NCBI RefSeq assembly: GCF_003234655.2 | Contig: NZ_CP126271.1 | Coordinates: 682,001 to 746,000, forward strand | Reading direction: 5' to 3' | DNA from: Curtobacterium sp. MCLR17_007 | GTDB lineage: Bacteria > Actinomycetota > Actinomycetes > Actinomycetales > Microbacteriaceae | DNA: 64,000 nt | Part shown: piece by piece, positions 50,901-59,258 of the stretch | Layout: every line of letters starts with the position of its first letter | Position numbering within the stretch: the first letter of the stretch is position 1 | Notes under the pieces: model-generated | Told to the model about the DNA's origin: nothing | The model's database searches: none | The model's input: only the letters and a program-made list of their open reading frames with translations | Translations under genes and position numbers: made by a program

Positions 50901-53057
50901 TCACCGCCGAACGGTCGGCGTGGAGCCGGTCATCGGTCCGGTGAACGACCCGGCCTCGGCTGCTGCCATGCCGGCCTCGGCCTCCAGCTGCGCCTCGGCG
51001 GACAGGTCAGCACGCTCCTGCAGCGCCGACCGTGCGCGCAGCGGCGGCACCTTGAAGAACCAGCTCAGCACGAACGCCAGCAGGATGACGCCGAGTCCGA
51101 CCCAGTAGATCGTGACGGACGAGGCGTTGAAGCCGGCCATGAACGGACGGGTCAGGCGGGCGTCCGCGCCGGTCAGGAACGACGTGTCGTTCGTGCTCGA
51201 TGCGCTGGAACCACTGTCCGAGGACTGCTGCTGGAGCCTGTCGACGATCGACGGCACGGCCTGGTCGACGTAGTACTGCCGGTCGGAGGCGTTCGACCAG
51301 TCGACGACGAGCGCGCCGTCCTGCACGGTGGCGTGGGCCTGCGACGCGACCGTCTGCAGGGCGCTGGCCTCGGCGGCCGGGGTGGCCGCGGCGACCTGCT
51401 GGTCGATGACCGTCTGCGCTGCCGCTGCGGGAACGGTCCCGGCGGCGACCTGCGCCTGGACCGCGGTGGTCACCTGCTGGGTGACGGCCTCGTCGGCGGC
51501 CTGCTTCGCGTCGGTGGTGGCGTCGGCCAGTCCTTCGGCGACCTGCTGCTGGACGGGCGCGGTGATCGGCTTCCAGATCTTGTCGATGACGCCCTGGTTG
51601 CGCTGGGCGCTGGCGACCGTCGGGTTGAGCGCCGCGTCGAGCCCGTCGGACAGGGTGCCCTTGTCGGCCGTCGCACTGAGGATGTTCGCGGGCATCACCG
51701 AGAACAGGATCGACAGCAGGACAGCGGTGCCGAGCGTGCCACCGATCTGGCGGAAGAACGTGGCGGACGACGTCGCGACGCCCATGTCCCGCGCCTCGAC
51801 GGAGCCCTGCGACGCCAGGGTCAGTGACTGCATGACCGAGCCGAGTCCCAGACCGATCAGGAACATGCCGATCATCAAGAACCAGAGCGGCTTGTCGATG
51901 GACATGAAGGTCAGGACGACGTAGCCGACCGAGACCAGGAACGTGCCGATGACGGGGAAGACCCGGTAGCGACCGACCCGGGCGACGATCTGCCCGGAGG
52001 TGATCGACGCGATCATCAGCCCACCGACGAGCGGCAGCGTGGCGAAGCCGGACTGGGTCGGGCTGAGCCCGACGACGATCTGCAGGTACAGCGGGATGGT
52101 CAGCATGGCGCCGAACATCGCGAAGCCGACCAGGAAGCCGATGACCGTGGCCATCGAGAACGTGCCCGAGCGGAACAGCTTGAGCGGGATGATCGCGGCG
52201 TCGCCCATCTTCGACTCGACCACGAGCAGCGTGACCAGGCCGACGACACCGATGACGTAGCAGGCAATGGCGGACGGGGAGCCCCAGCCCCAGGTGCGGC
52301 CCTGCTCGGCGACGAGCAGCAGCGGCACGAGTGTGACGATGACGGCGGTCGCGCCCCACCAGTCGACCTTGGGCTTGTCGGTCTTGTCGTGCACCTTCGG
52401 CAGGTGCAGGAACACGATCACCATGACGAGCGCGGCGATGCCGATCGGCACGTTGATCAGCAGGACCCAGCGCCAACCGGTGATGAACAGGATCTCGCTG
52501 GTGCCGGCGAGCAGCCCGCCGATGAGCGGGCCGATGACGCTCGAGATGCCGAAGACGGCCAGGAAGTACCCCTGGTACTTGGCACGTTCGCGCGGCGCGA
52601 GGATGTCGCCCATGATCGCGAGCGGCAGCGACATCAGCGCGCCCGCACCGATGCCCTGCACCGCGCGGAACCCGGCGAGCATGAGCATCGAGGTGGACAT
52701 CGACGACAGCACCGCGCCCAGGATGAACACGACGATGCCGAAGATGTAGAGCGGCCGGCGTCCGAAGACGTCGGAGAGCTTGCCGTAGATCGGCGTCGCG
52801 ATGGTCGACGTGATCAGGTACGCCGTCGTGACCCAGGCCTGCTGGTCGAGCCCGTGCAGGTCGTCGCCGATCGTGCGGATGGCGGTGCCGAACACGGTCT
52901 GGCCGAGCGAGGACAGGAACATGCCCGCCATCAGGCCGTAGATGACGAGCAGGATCTGGCGGTGCGTCATGAGCGGCTGCCCGGAGCCGGGAGTGCCGGC
53001 TGCGGAGGCGTCGTGACGCCCGCGCTGCACCTGGACCGGTGCGGTGGCGGTTGACAT
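50901..53057 (-). CDS. MFS multidrug exporter, DHA2 (EmrB/QacA) type
   Basis: The 718-residue protein has 14 predicted helices with motif A GKLSDVFGRRPLY (92-104) and motif C ISSVIGPLIGGLLAG (171-185). About 190 residues (457-647) are inserted before the last helix and should lie outside the cell; they are rich in Ala/Gln/Thr and probably helical. A proton-driven drug or metabolite exporter is the likely role. ATG 53057 follows GAAGGAA; a longer upstream frame would run through the operator. Confidence 0.9.
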   Translation of the reverse strand: MSTATAPVQVQRGRHDASAAGTPGSGQPLMTHRQILLVIYGLMAGMFLSSLGQTVFGTAIRTIGDDLHGLDQQAWVTTAYLITSTIATPIYGKLSDVFGRRPLYIFGIVVFILGAVLSSMSTSMLMLAGFRAVQGIGAGALMSLPLAIMGDILAPRERAKYQGYFLAVFGISSVIGPLIGGLLAGTSEILFITGWRWVLLINVPIGIAALVMVIVFLHLPKVHDKTDKPKVDWWGATAVIVTLVPLLLVAEQGRTWGWGSPSAIACYVIGVVGLVTLLVVESKMGDAAIIPLKLFRSGTFSMATVIGFLVGFAMFGAMLTIPLYLQIVVGLSPTQSGFATLPLVGGLMIASITSGQIVARVGRYRVFPVIGTFLVSVGYVVLTFMSIDKPLWFLMIGMFLIGLGLGSVMQSLTLASQGSVEARDMGVATSSATFFRQIGGTLGTAVLLSILFSVMPANILSATADKGTLSDGLDAALNPTVASAQRNQGVIDKIWKPITAPVQQQVAEGLADATTDAKQAADEAVTQQVTTAVQAQVAAGTVPAAAAQTVIDQQVAAATPAAEASALQTVASQAHATVQDGALVVDWSNASDRQYYVDQAVPSIVDRLQQQSSDSGSSASSTNDTSFLTGADARLTRPFMAGFNASSVTIYWVGLGVILLAFVLSWFFKVPPLRARSALQERADLSAEAQLEAEAGMAAAEAGSFTGPMTGSTPTVRR

Positions 53058-53152
53058 GGGTTCCTTCGGTTCGATCGGTGGGGCGGCTGCTCGGGAGACC
53101 GGACACGCCGTCGCGCGGACCCGTGGGGTGGGAGCCGGCGCCGTTCTCGACC

Positions 53153-53167
53153 TTGCAGTGACTGCAA
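53153..53167. promoter_or_regulatory. operator upstream of the exporter/TetR operon
   Basis: TTGCAGTGACTGCAA is a perfect 7-bp inverted repeat around one central base, lying 96 bp upstream of the exporter start and 55 bp upstream of the divergent MarR start. It is the only strong palindrome in the region and is the best candidate TetR or MarR site. Confidence 0.7.
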
Positions 53168-53221
53168 AGTTACACCATGTGCTTCCGGCAAGCAACTAAA
53201 TGATCGCCGTAGGCTGGCAGC

Positions 53222-53686
53222 GTGACCGAGGACCGCGCCGACTCCGAGCGAGCACTCCGACAGCAGCTCGACCGGCTCTGGGTGCGCCAGGCCCTGCGGT
53301 CGGTGCTCATCGAGGACCGCGGCGGCCTCGACCCCACCGCCCGGGTGCTCGTCCGCGCCGTCGAGCGCCTCGGGCCGGTGCGTGCGACGGTCGTGGCCGA
53401 GGTGACCGGGCTGTCGCGCCCCGTGGTGAGTCGTCGCGTCGCGTCGCTCGTCGCAGCCGGCCACCTCGGCACGGCACCCGACCCGGAGGACGGTCGGGCC
53501 AGCCTGCTCGAGCTCGCCCCGGCCGGCCGTGCGCTGCTCGACCAGCTCGACGCGCACGGGGACGAGACGTTCGCCGACGTCGTGGGGGAGTTCGCCGACG
53601 ACGACCTGCGCACCCTGGCCGCGCTGCTCGGCCGGATGAACGACCGCGCCGACGCGGTGCTGCGGGCGGCGGTCCGCCGGCGCTGA
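53222..53686 (+). CDS. MarR-family regulator
   Basis: The 154-residue protein has a winged helix (RATVVAEVTGLSRPVVSRRVASLVAAGHLG, in parts, then PEDGRASLLELAPAG) and flanking dimerisation helices. The GTG start is preceded by TAGGCT and six bases, predicting a leaderless mRNA. It diverges from the exporter operon by 164 bp and probably adds a second input to exporter control. Confidence 0.87.
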   Translation: MTEDRADSERALRQQLDRLWVRQALRSVLIEDRGGLDPTARVLVRAVERLGPVRATVVAEVTGLSRPVVSRRVASLVAAGHLGTAPDPEDGRASLLELAPAGRALLDQLDAHGDETFADVVGEFADDDLRTLAALLGRMNDRADAVLRAAVRRR

Positions 53687-53819
53687 GCGCACGGTGCGGG
53701 GTTGGTCCGGAGCATGCCCGTCTCGAGGTTCCACGACTCGCCGATCAGTTGTGCGCTGGTTGCCGAGGTGACCGGCTCGAGCGGCCGAGATGCCGCGATT
53801 GCGGAACCTGGCGACACAG

Positions 53820-53846
53820 GGTGGGGCAGTCCCGTCCTGCCCCACC
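53820..53846 (+). terminator. hairpin after the MarR gene
   Basis: GGTGGGGCAG (53820-53829) pairs perfectly with CTGCCCCACC (53837-53846) across a 7-base loop. It lies 133 bases after the stop, just before the palindrome at 53852, so convergent transcription meets two strong hairpins. Confidence 0.65.
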
Positions 53847-53851
53847 ACGTG

Positions 53852-53897
53852 ACGGACGGGAGGCCCGGTGCCAGCTGGCACCGGGCCTCCCGTCCGT
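53852..53897. repeat. long palindrome, copy 8 (perfect)
   Basis: A perfect 46-bp palindrome: ACGGACGGGAGGCCCGGTG, CCAG and the exact complement, centred on CAGCTG. Its right arm is identical to that of copy 6. It lies between the convergent MarR and Gfo/Idh/MocA genes. Confidence 0.95.
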
Positions 53898-53911
53898 TCC
53901 GCGGTGCGGGG

Positions 53912-55015
53912 TCAGCCGGCGGTCGTCACCGTCGCGGACAGCGCGCTCCGCACGGAGCCCCAGCTCGCAAGGCGCTCGCGCGCCGCGTCGTCCCGCTCGG
54001 CATCGAGGGCACTCGCGTGCGCGCGCTCGAGGACCTCGTCGATGACGATGCGCGTGCCGGACCGGGTCGATGCGATCGCGGCCTCGACCATGGCCAGGCT
54101 CATGACGTTGCCGTGGACCTCGCCGTCCGGGGTGGTGCCGGCGTCGAGCGCACGGACGAAGGACGCGAGCGCCCCCGCGATCTCGGCACCGACGCCCGGG
54201 GCGTCAGCGGGGGAGCCCGGTGTGCCGTCGAGGTCGCTCGTCGGCTCGTGGTCGCCGTCCCAGAGTGCCGCTCCAGCCGACCCGGAGGCCCGCCAGTCGC
54301 CGTTCCACGAGGTCTCCGCTCCGGGAGCGCACCACGAGCCGTCGTAGACGTACCGGATGTCGTCCTCGAAGGTGAAGACCGCCGCGGCCGCCGCGTCCCC
54401 GCGGTACCACGACCACGAGGGGTTGTACGACTCGCAGTAGACCGACACCGGGTCCCGCTCGAGCAGGTACCGAGCGGAGTCGAACGGGTGGATCGCCATG
54501 TCGAGCAGCAGGACGTCGTCCATCTCCTCGCGGAAGCCGCCGAAGTGCGGGGCCTTGGCGAACCGGGTGCTCAGCGTGCCGAGGTCGCCGAGGTCGCGCA
54601 GGTGCTGCCGGAACGCGACCAGGTGGTCGTTGTACCGGCGGGACTGGGACACCATGAACAGCTGCCCGGTGGCCTCGGCGGCGGCGGCGAGCGAGAGCGC
54701 CTCGGCGACGGTCTGCGCGGCGGGCTTCTCGCCGAGGACGGGGAGGCCGGCGTGCAGGGCCTCCATCGTGATCGGGTGGTGCGCGACCGGCACGGTGATG
54801 TCGAGCACCGCCTGTGCACCCGTCTCGGCGGCCAGCTCCGTCAGGCTGCGGCCGACCGGGATCGACGGGTCGCCCGCCAGCTCGGCACCCGCTCGGGCCA
54901 CGTCGAGGTCGAGGTCGACGATGCCGACGAGCTCGACGTCCTGGCTCGCGGCGACGGTGCTGAGCCATGCGCGGCCCATCCCGCCGGCGCCGACCTGGAC
55001 CACGCGGAGCGTCAT
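53912..55015 (-). CDS. Gfo/Idh/MocA-family oxidoreductase (ThuB-like)
   Basis: The 367-residue protein starts TLRVVQVGAGGMGRAWLSTV, a Rossmann NAD(P)-binding loop, and has VLGEKPAAQT (the EKP motif) and DDVLLLDMAIHPFDSARYL (the catalytic His region). It lies at the end of an operon with ThuA-like and sugar ABC genes, matching the thuA-thuB pair of rhizobia, where ThuB and ThuA convert disaccharides through 3-keto sugars. It overlaps the ThuA-like gene by four bases. Confidence 0.88.
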   Translation of the reverse strand: MTLRVVQVGAGGMGRAWLSTVAASQDVELVGIVDLDLDVARAGAELAGDPSIPVGRSLTELAAETGAQAVLDITVPVAHHPITMEALHAGLPVLGEKPAAQTVAEALSLAAAAEATGQLFMVSQSRRYNDHLVAFRQHLRDLGDLGTLSTRFAKAPHFGGFREEMDDVLLLDMAIHPFDSARYLLERDPVSVYCESYNPSWSWYRGDAAAAAVFTFEDDIRYVYDGSWCAPGAETSWNGDWRASGSAGAALWDGDHEPTSDLDGTPGSPADAPGVGAEIAGALASFVRALDAGTTPDGEVHGNVMSLAMVEAAIASTRSGTRIVIDEVLERAHASALDAERDDAARERLASWGSVRSALSATVTTAG

Positions 55016-55863
55016 GCCTGTGCCCCTGCCGGCTCGTGCGTGTCCTGGCCGTCGTGGTCGGCGTGGTCGTCCTGTTCGTCGACCGGCGCGTCGTCGAACG
55101 GGCCGCGGTAGTGCTGGCCTTCGAAGTACTCGCCCAGGTCGTAGCGGCGGAGCGTCGGGATCTCGCGCTCGCGCTCCGGACGGGCCCACTCGGTGGCGTT
55201 CGCGATCACCCGACGCACGTCCTTGTGGTGGTACACGGGGAAGTCCTGGTCACCCGGCGAGAAGAAGAAGATCTTCCCGAAGCCGCGGCGGTAGGTCATG
55301 CCGCTGCGGAAGACCTCACCGCCGGTGAAGCCCGAGATGAACACGAGCTCGTCGGGGGTGGGGACGTCGAAGTACTCGCCGTACATCTCCTGCTCGGGGA
55401 TCACGATCGGGTTCGGCACGCCGCGGGTGATCGGGTGCTGCGGGTTCACCGTCCAGACGAGCTCCTGGTCGTGCTCGCTGCGCCAGCGGAGGGTGCACGT
55501 CGTGCCCATCAGCTTGCCGAAGATCTTCGACCAGTGGCCGGAGTGCAGGACGACCAGGCCCATCCCGGAGAGCACGTGCTTGTGCACCCGGTCGACCACG
55601 GCGTCGTCGACGTCGGCGTGCGCCGCGTGCCCCCACCAGGTCAGGACGTCGGTCTGGCTGAGGACCTCGTCGGTCAGGCCGTGCTCCGGTTCCTGCATCG
55701 TCGCCGTGCGGACGACGGCGTCGGGCAGGTTCTCGCGGATGCCGTCCGCGATCGCGCCGTGCATGCCCTCGGGGTAGCGCTCGGCGACGTGCTGCTCGAC
55801 CTGCTCGTGGACGTTCTCGCCCCAGACGGTGATGCGCAGCGGGGTGGAGGTGGTGTCGCTCAT
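55012..55863 (-). CDS. ThuA-domain protein
   Basis: The 283-residue protein matches the ThuA (trehalose utilisation) fold, a class I glutamine-amidotransferase-like flavodoxin-type domain: ITVWGENVHEQ, DVLTWWGHAAHADVDDAVVDR, GLVVLHSGHWSKIF and GFGKIFFFSPGDQDFPVYH. No catalytic Cys is seen at the nucleophile elbow. The C-terminus is Asp/His-rich (DEQDDHADHDGQDTH). It acts with the adjacent oxidoreductase on imported sugar; the substrate need not be trehalose. Confidence 0.88.
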   Translation of the reverse strand: MSDTTSTPLRITVWGENVHEQVEQHVAERYPEGMHGAIADGIRENLPDAVVRTATMQEPEHGLTDEVLSQTDVLTWWGHAAHADVDDAVVDRVHKHVLSGMGLVVLHSGHWSKIFGKLMGTTCTLRWRSEHDQELVWTVNPQHPITRGVPNPIVIPEQEMYGEYFDVPTPDELVFISGFTGGEVFRSGMTYRRGFGKIFFFSPGDQDFPVYHHKDVRRVIANATEWARPEREREIPTLRRYDLGEYFEGQHYRGPFDDAPVDEQDDHADHDGQDTHEPAGAQA

Positions 55864-55919
55864 GACGTTCGGCTTTCTCCCCTGGACAGGGTCGTTCGTG
55901 GGTGGTTGTGGCGCGACGG

Positions 55920-56810
55920 TCACTTGACTGCGCCGCCGAGTGCGCCGGCAGCGATGTACTTCTGGGCGAAGATCAGCAGGACTGCGGCCGGCAGGGACGC
56001 CAGGACCGACGTCGCCATGACTGGCCCCCAGTCGGTCACGTTCGAGCCGATGTAGTTGTAGATGCCGAGCGTGATCGGGCGGACGGCGGTCGTCGAGGTC
56101 AGGGTCAGCGCGATGAGGAAATCACCCCAGGCGCCGAGGAAGGTGAACAGCGCCGCGGTGACGATCGCGTTGCGGCTGATCGGCACGACGATGGACACGA
56201 ACGCCCGGAAGTCGCTGGCGCCGTCGACCAGGGCCGCTTCGACCAGGCTCGGCGGGATCGACTCCATGAAGGCACGCATCAGCAGGATCGCGAAGGGCAC
56301 CTGCACGGCGCTGTCCGCGAGGATCAGGCCGATGTAGCTGTTGAGCAGGCCGACGTTGTTGAACAGCGTGTACAGCGCGTTCGCGATGACGATCGCGGGG
56401 ATCATCTGCGTGATGAGCAGCACGAGCATGAACACGCCGGTGCCGCGCATCTTGAACCGGGCCAGTCCGTAGGCGGCCGGGGTCGCGATGACGAGCGTCA
56501 GCACGACGGTGCCGAGCCCGATCACCATGCTCGTGACGAAGTTCTGCCCCTGCTGGGCGAACGCGGCCTCGTACCCGGCGAAGGTCGGGCTCCAGGGGAA
56601 CCACGTCGCGGTGGCGGCGCCCGAGGTGGCCTGCAGGCTCGTGTTCACCATCCAGTAGACGGGGAAGATCATGATCGCCAGGAACAGGCACCCGAGGATC
56701 GTGAACGGGATGCCCTTGACGGTCCCGCGCGGGCGGGGGGCTTTGGCGGTCCGCCTCGTGGTGAGCGCACGGGTGGCGGTGACGGTCTGGTTCGCGATGC
56801 CGACGCTCAT
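55920..56810 (-). CDS. sugar ABC permease, MalG/ThuG-like
   Basis: The 296-residue protein has six hydrophobic helices and the EAA loop PSLVEAALVDGASDFRAF, as in CUT1 sugar importers. Its ATG overlaps the stop of the partner permease (ATGA). It lies 56 bp upstream of the ThuA-like gene within one leftward operon. Confidence 0.9.
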   Translation of the reverse strand: MSVGIANQTVTATRALTTRRTAKAPRPRGTVKGIPFTILGCLFLAIMIFPVYWMVNTSLQATSGAATATWFPWSPTFAGYEAAFAQQGQNFVTSMVIGLGTVVLTLVIATPAAYGLARFKMRGTGVFMLVLLITQMIPAIVIANALYTLFNNVGLLNSYIGLILADSAVQVPFAILLMRAFMESIPPSLVEAALVDGASDFRAFVSIVVPISRNAIVTAALFTFLGAWGDFLIALTLTSTTAVRPITLGIYNYIGSNVTDWGPVMATSVLASLPAAVLLIFAQKYIAAGALGGAVK

Positions 56811-57757
56811 TCGTCGACCGCCTTCCGGGAGATGGCCAGGTAGATCATGGCGAAGACGAACGAGACGACGATGAGCACGTTGCTGACCGCGGCTCCGATG
56901 CCGAACTGGAAGTTGATGAACGACTGGTGGTAGGCGTTCGTGGCGAGGGTCTGCGTCGAGTTCGCGGGGCCGCCGCCGGTCAGGCCGAGGATGATGTCCA
57001 CGACCTTCAGTGTGTAGACGACCCCGAGCACGATCACGACGCTGACCACGCTCCGGATGCTGGGCCAGGTGATGTGCCAGAAGGCCTTCCAGCCGGTGGC
57101 GCCGTCGAGGGACGCCGCTTCGTAGAGCTCCGGGGGCACGGACTGCAGCCCGCTGTAGAGGATCGTCGTGTTGAACGGGATGCCGAGCCAGACGTTGACG
57201 CCGATGACGGCGATGAGCGCCAGGCTCGGGCTGACCAGCCACGGGACCGGGGCGATGCCGACGACGCCGAGCAGCTGGTTCAGGGCGCCGCTGTCCTGGT
57301 CGAGCAGCCACTTCCACACCGCGCTCGACGCGATGAGGGGGAGCAGCCACGGCAACAGCAGCAGGCCGCGCAGGAAGCCCGACAGCGGGAAGTGCCGCCG
57401 GAAGAACAGCGCGAGGGCCAGGCCGATGATGAACTGCAGGATGATCGAGCCGGCGGTGAACAGGGCGGTGTTCACGATGCTGGTGGTGAACACCGCGCTC
57501 TGGAACACCTGGATGTAGTTGCCGAGGCCGACCCAGGGCGCTTCGCCCGTGAAGAAGGTCGCGGTCGTGTAGTCCTGGAAGGACATGATGATGTTCTTGA
57601 CCACCGGGTAGCCGAAGAACACGATCACGAAGATCGCCGCCGGCACCACGAAGAGCCATCGGGTCATGCCGGATCGGAACCGGGCACGTCGCTGCCCGGG
57701 TCGGGGTGTCACCACGGGCAGGGTCGTCCGTGGTCGTGTCTGGGTCGAGGCGCTCAC
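56807..57757 (-). CDS. sugar ABC permease, MalF/ThuF-like
   Basis: The 316-residue protein has six helices and the EAA loop PELYEAASLDGATGWKAF. GTG 57757 was chosen, with GGAAAGGA upstream; GTG 57778 is also open. It follows the binding-protein gene after a strong intercistronic hairpin. No ATPase gene is present in the operon. Confidence 0.88.
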   Translation of the reverse strand: MSASTQTRPRTTLPVVTPRPGQRRARFRSGMTRWLFVVPAAIFVIVFFGYPVVKNIIMSFQDYTTATFFTGEAPWVGLGNYIQVFQSAVFTTSIVNTALFTAGSIILQFIIGLALALFFRRHFPLSGFLRGLLLLPWLLPLIASSAVWKWLLDQDSGALNQLLGVVGIAPVPWLVSPSLALIAVIGVNVWLGIPFNTTILYSGLQSVPPELYEAASLDGATGWKAFWHITWPSIRSVVSVVIVLGVVYTLKVVDIILGLTGGGPANSTQTLATNAYHQSFINFQFGIGAAVSNVLIVVSFVFAMIYLAISRKAVDE

Positions 57758-57784
57758 GCCGGGGGTCCTTTCCTCCACGCGGGA

Positions 57785-57810
57785 GGGAGCCGGCCGAGTG
57801 GCCGGCTCCC
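57785..57810 (-). terminator. intercistronic hairpin between binding-protein and permease genes
   Basis: GGGAGCCGGCC (57785-57795) pairs perfectly with GGCCGGCTCCC (57800-57810) around the loop GAGT. It lies just after the binding-protein stop and before the permease start in the same operon, so partial termination or 3'-end protection would raise binding-protein levels over permease levels. Confidence 0.75.
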
Positions 57811-57816
57811 CGGGTG

Positions 57817-59052
57817 CTACTGCTCTTGCGACTGCGCCTGCTTGAGCGCGTCCGCGGGGTCGGCCTTGCCGGTCAGGGCGAGCTGGACGGCGGTGTAGAT
57901 CTTCGTCGCGGCCTTGGGCCAGTCGGGTCCGAGCTCACCGGTGCGGGCGCGGGCCGTCTTCACCGTGGTGACGAACGAGGCGACCTGCGGGTGGTCGGAC
58001 GCCCATGCGGCGCCGGCCTCGATGTTCGTCGGGACGTTGCCGGTGACGCCGGCGATGACCTTCTGCATCTTCACGGAGTTCAGGCAGCCGACGAACTTGC
58101 CGGCGAGCGCCATCGTGTCCTTGTTGCCGGTCTGCGGGACGGTGAACGCCTCGCCGCCGAGCGGGGCGACGGTCTCGGACCCGGTGCGGGTCGGGATCGG
58201 GACGGAGTCGAACTCCAGGCCCTTCTTGGCGTTCAGGAGCGGGAGCTGCCACGGACCGTTGATCATCATCGCGGCCTTGCCGGCGAGGAACTGGTTGTTC
58301 ACGTCGGCCTGGGCCCAGTTGATCGAGCTCTTCGACATCGAGCCGTCGTCCTGCAGGCTCTTCACGAACTCCAGCGCCTGCGTCGCCTTCTCGGTGTCGA
58401 TGTTCTTCTCGTTGCCGCCGTTCGACCAGAACATCGGCAGGAACTGCCAGGTGCCCTCGTACGTGTTGATGTTGCTCATCGCGAACCCGTAGGTCGAGCC
58501 GCTGGTGAGCTTCTTCGCCGCGGCCTGCAGCTCGTCCCAGGTCTTGGGCGGGGTGACGCCGGCGTCGCTGAGCAGCTTCTTGTTGTAGTAGAGCGCGATG
58601 GAGTTCGTGGCGGGCTGCAGGCCGTAGAGCTTGCCCTTGTAGGTGTTCGCCGCCTTGACGCCGGGGACGTCGCCCGAAGCGTCCAGCTTGTAGTCGCCGA
58701 GGTCGGACAGTGCGCCGGAGGACGCGATCTGCTGCACGTCGGGGTTGTCGAGCATGAGCACGTCGGGGAGGGTCTTCGACGATGCCTGCTGCAGCACCTT
58801 CGCGATGAGACCGGCGCCGGCGACGTGGTTGATGGTCAGCTTCGCGCCGACGGTCGTGGCGCACTGCTTGTAGATCGGGTTGTAGTTGGCCGCGTAGTAG
58901 TCCTCGATCGTGAGGTTCTTCGAGCCGGAGCCCGAGGATGCGGAGCCCGAACCGGAACAACCGGTGAGGACCAGCGGGATGGTGGCGACGACGGCGACGG
59001 CGCCGACGAGCGCACGCATCCGGCGCGACGTGGAAGTGAACTTGTGCTTCAT
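57817..59052 (-). CDS. sugar ABC substrate-binding lipoprotein (ThuE-like)
   Basis: The 411-residue protein has a signal peptide with lipobox LTGC (Cys near residue 32), a Ser/Gly linker and a family 1 solute-binding domain (LPDVLMLDNPDVQQIASSGAL, in parts; NGPWQLPLLNA). It heads the leftward operon and is controlled by the divergent LacI through operators at 59154-59178. Ligand unknown; the ThuA/ThuB pair downstream suggests a disaccharide or sugar alcohol. Confidence 0.9.
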   Translation of the reverse strand: MKHKFTSTSRRMRALVGAVAVVATIPLVLTGCSGSGSASSGSGSKNLTIEDYYAANYNPIYKQCATTVGAKLTINHVAGAGLIAKVLQQASSKTLPDVLMLDNPDVQQIASSGALSDLGDYKLDASGDVPGVKAANTYKGKLYGLQPATNSIALYYNKKLLSDAGVTPPKTWDELQAAAKKLTSGSTYGFAMSNINTYEGTWQFLPMFWSNGGNEKNIDTEKATQALEFVKSLQDDGSMSKSSINWAQADVNNQFLAGKAAMMINGPWQLPLLNAKKGLEFDSVPIPTRTGSETVAPLGGEAFTVPQTGNKDTMALAGKFVGCLNSVKMQKVIAGVTGNVPTNIEAGAAWASDHPQVASFVTTVKTARARTGELGPDWPKAATKIYTAVQLALTGKADPADALKQAQSQEQ

Positions 59053-59141
59053 TGCAGAGCTCTTCTCTTGGGCGGGTGCTGGGGGTACGCACGCGCCGAC
59101 GAGTCCGTTCGACGTCGTCGTCGCAGTGCTCCTGGGGCGAG

Positions 59142-59178
59142 AAGCTAACAGATAAGCGCTTTGCTTGTAAAGCGCTTT
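59142..59178 (-). promoter_or_regulatory. LacI-controlled promoter of the thu-like operon
   Basis: On the minus strand -35 TTTACA (59166-59171), an 18-bp spacer and -10 TAGCTT (59142-59147) fit. AAAGCGCTTT (59169-59178) overlaps the -35 and AAGCGCTT (59154-59161) lies in the spacer. Both are palindromes and are the probable sites for the LacI encoded at 59259. Confidence 0.75.
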
Positions 59179-59258
59179 TCTGCGACCGGACAGCGCTAGG
59201 CTGATCGTGCTCGGTCCGATCGGGATCTCGAGCGGGCCCGTCTTGAGCAGGAGTCGCC

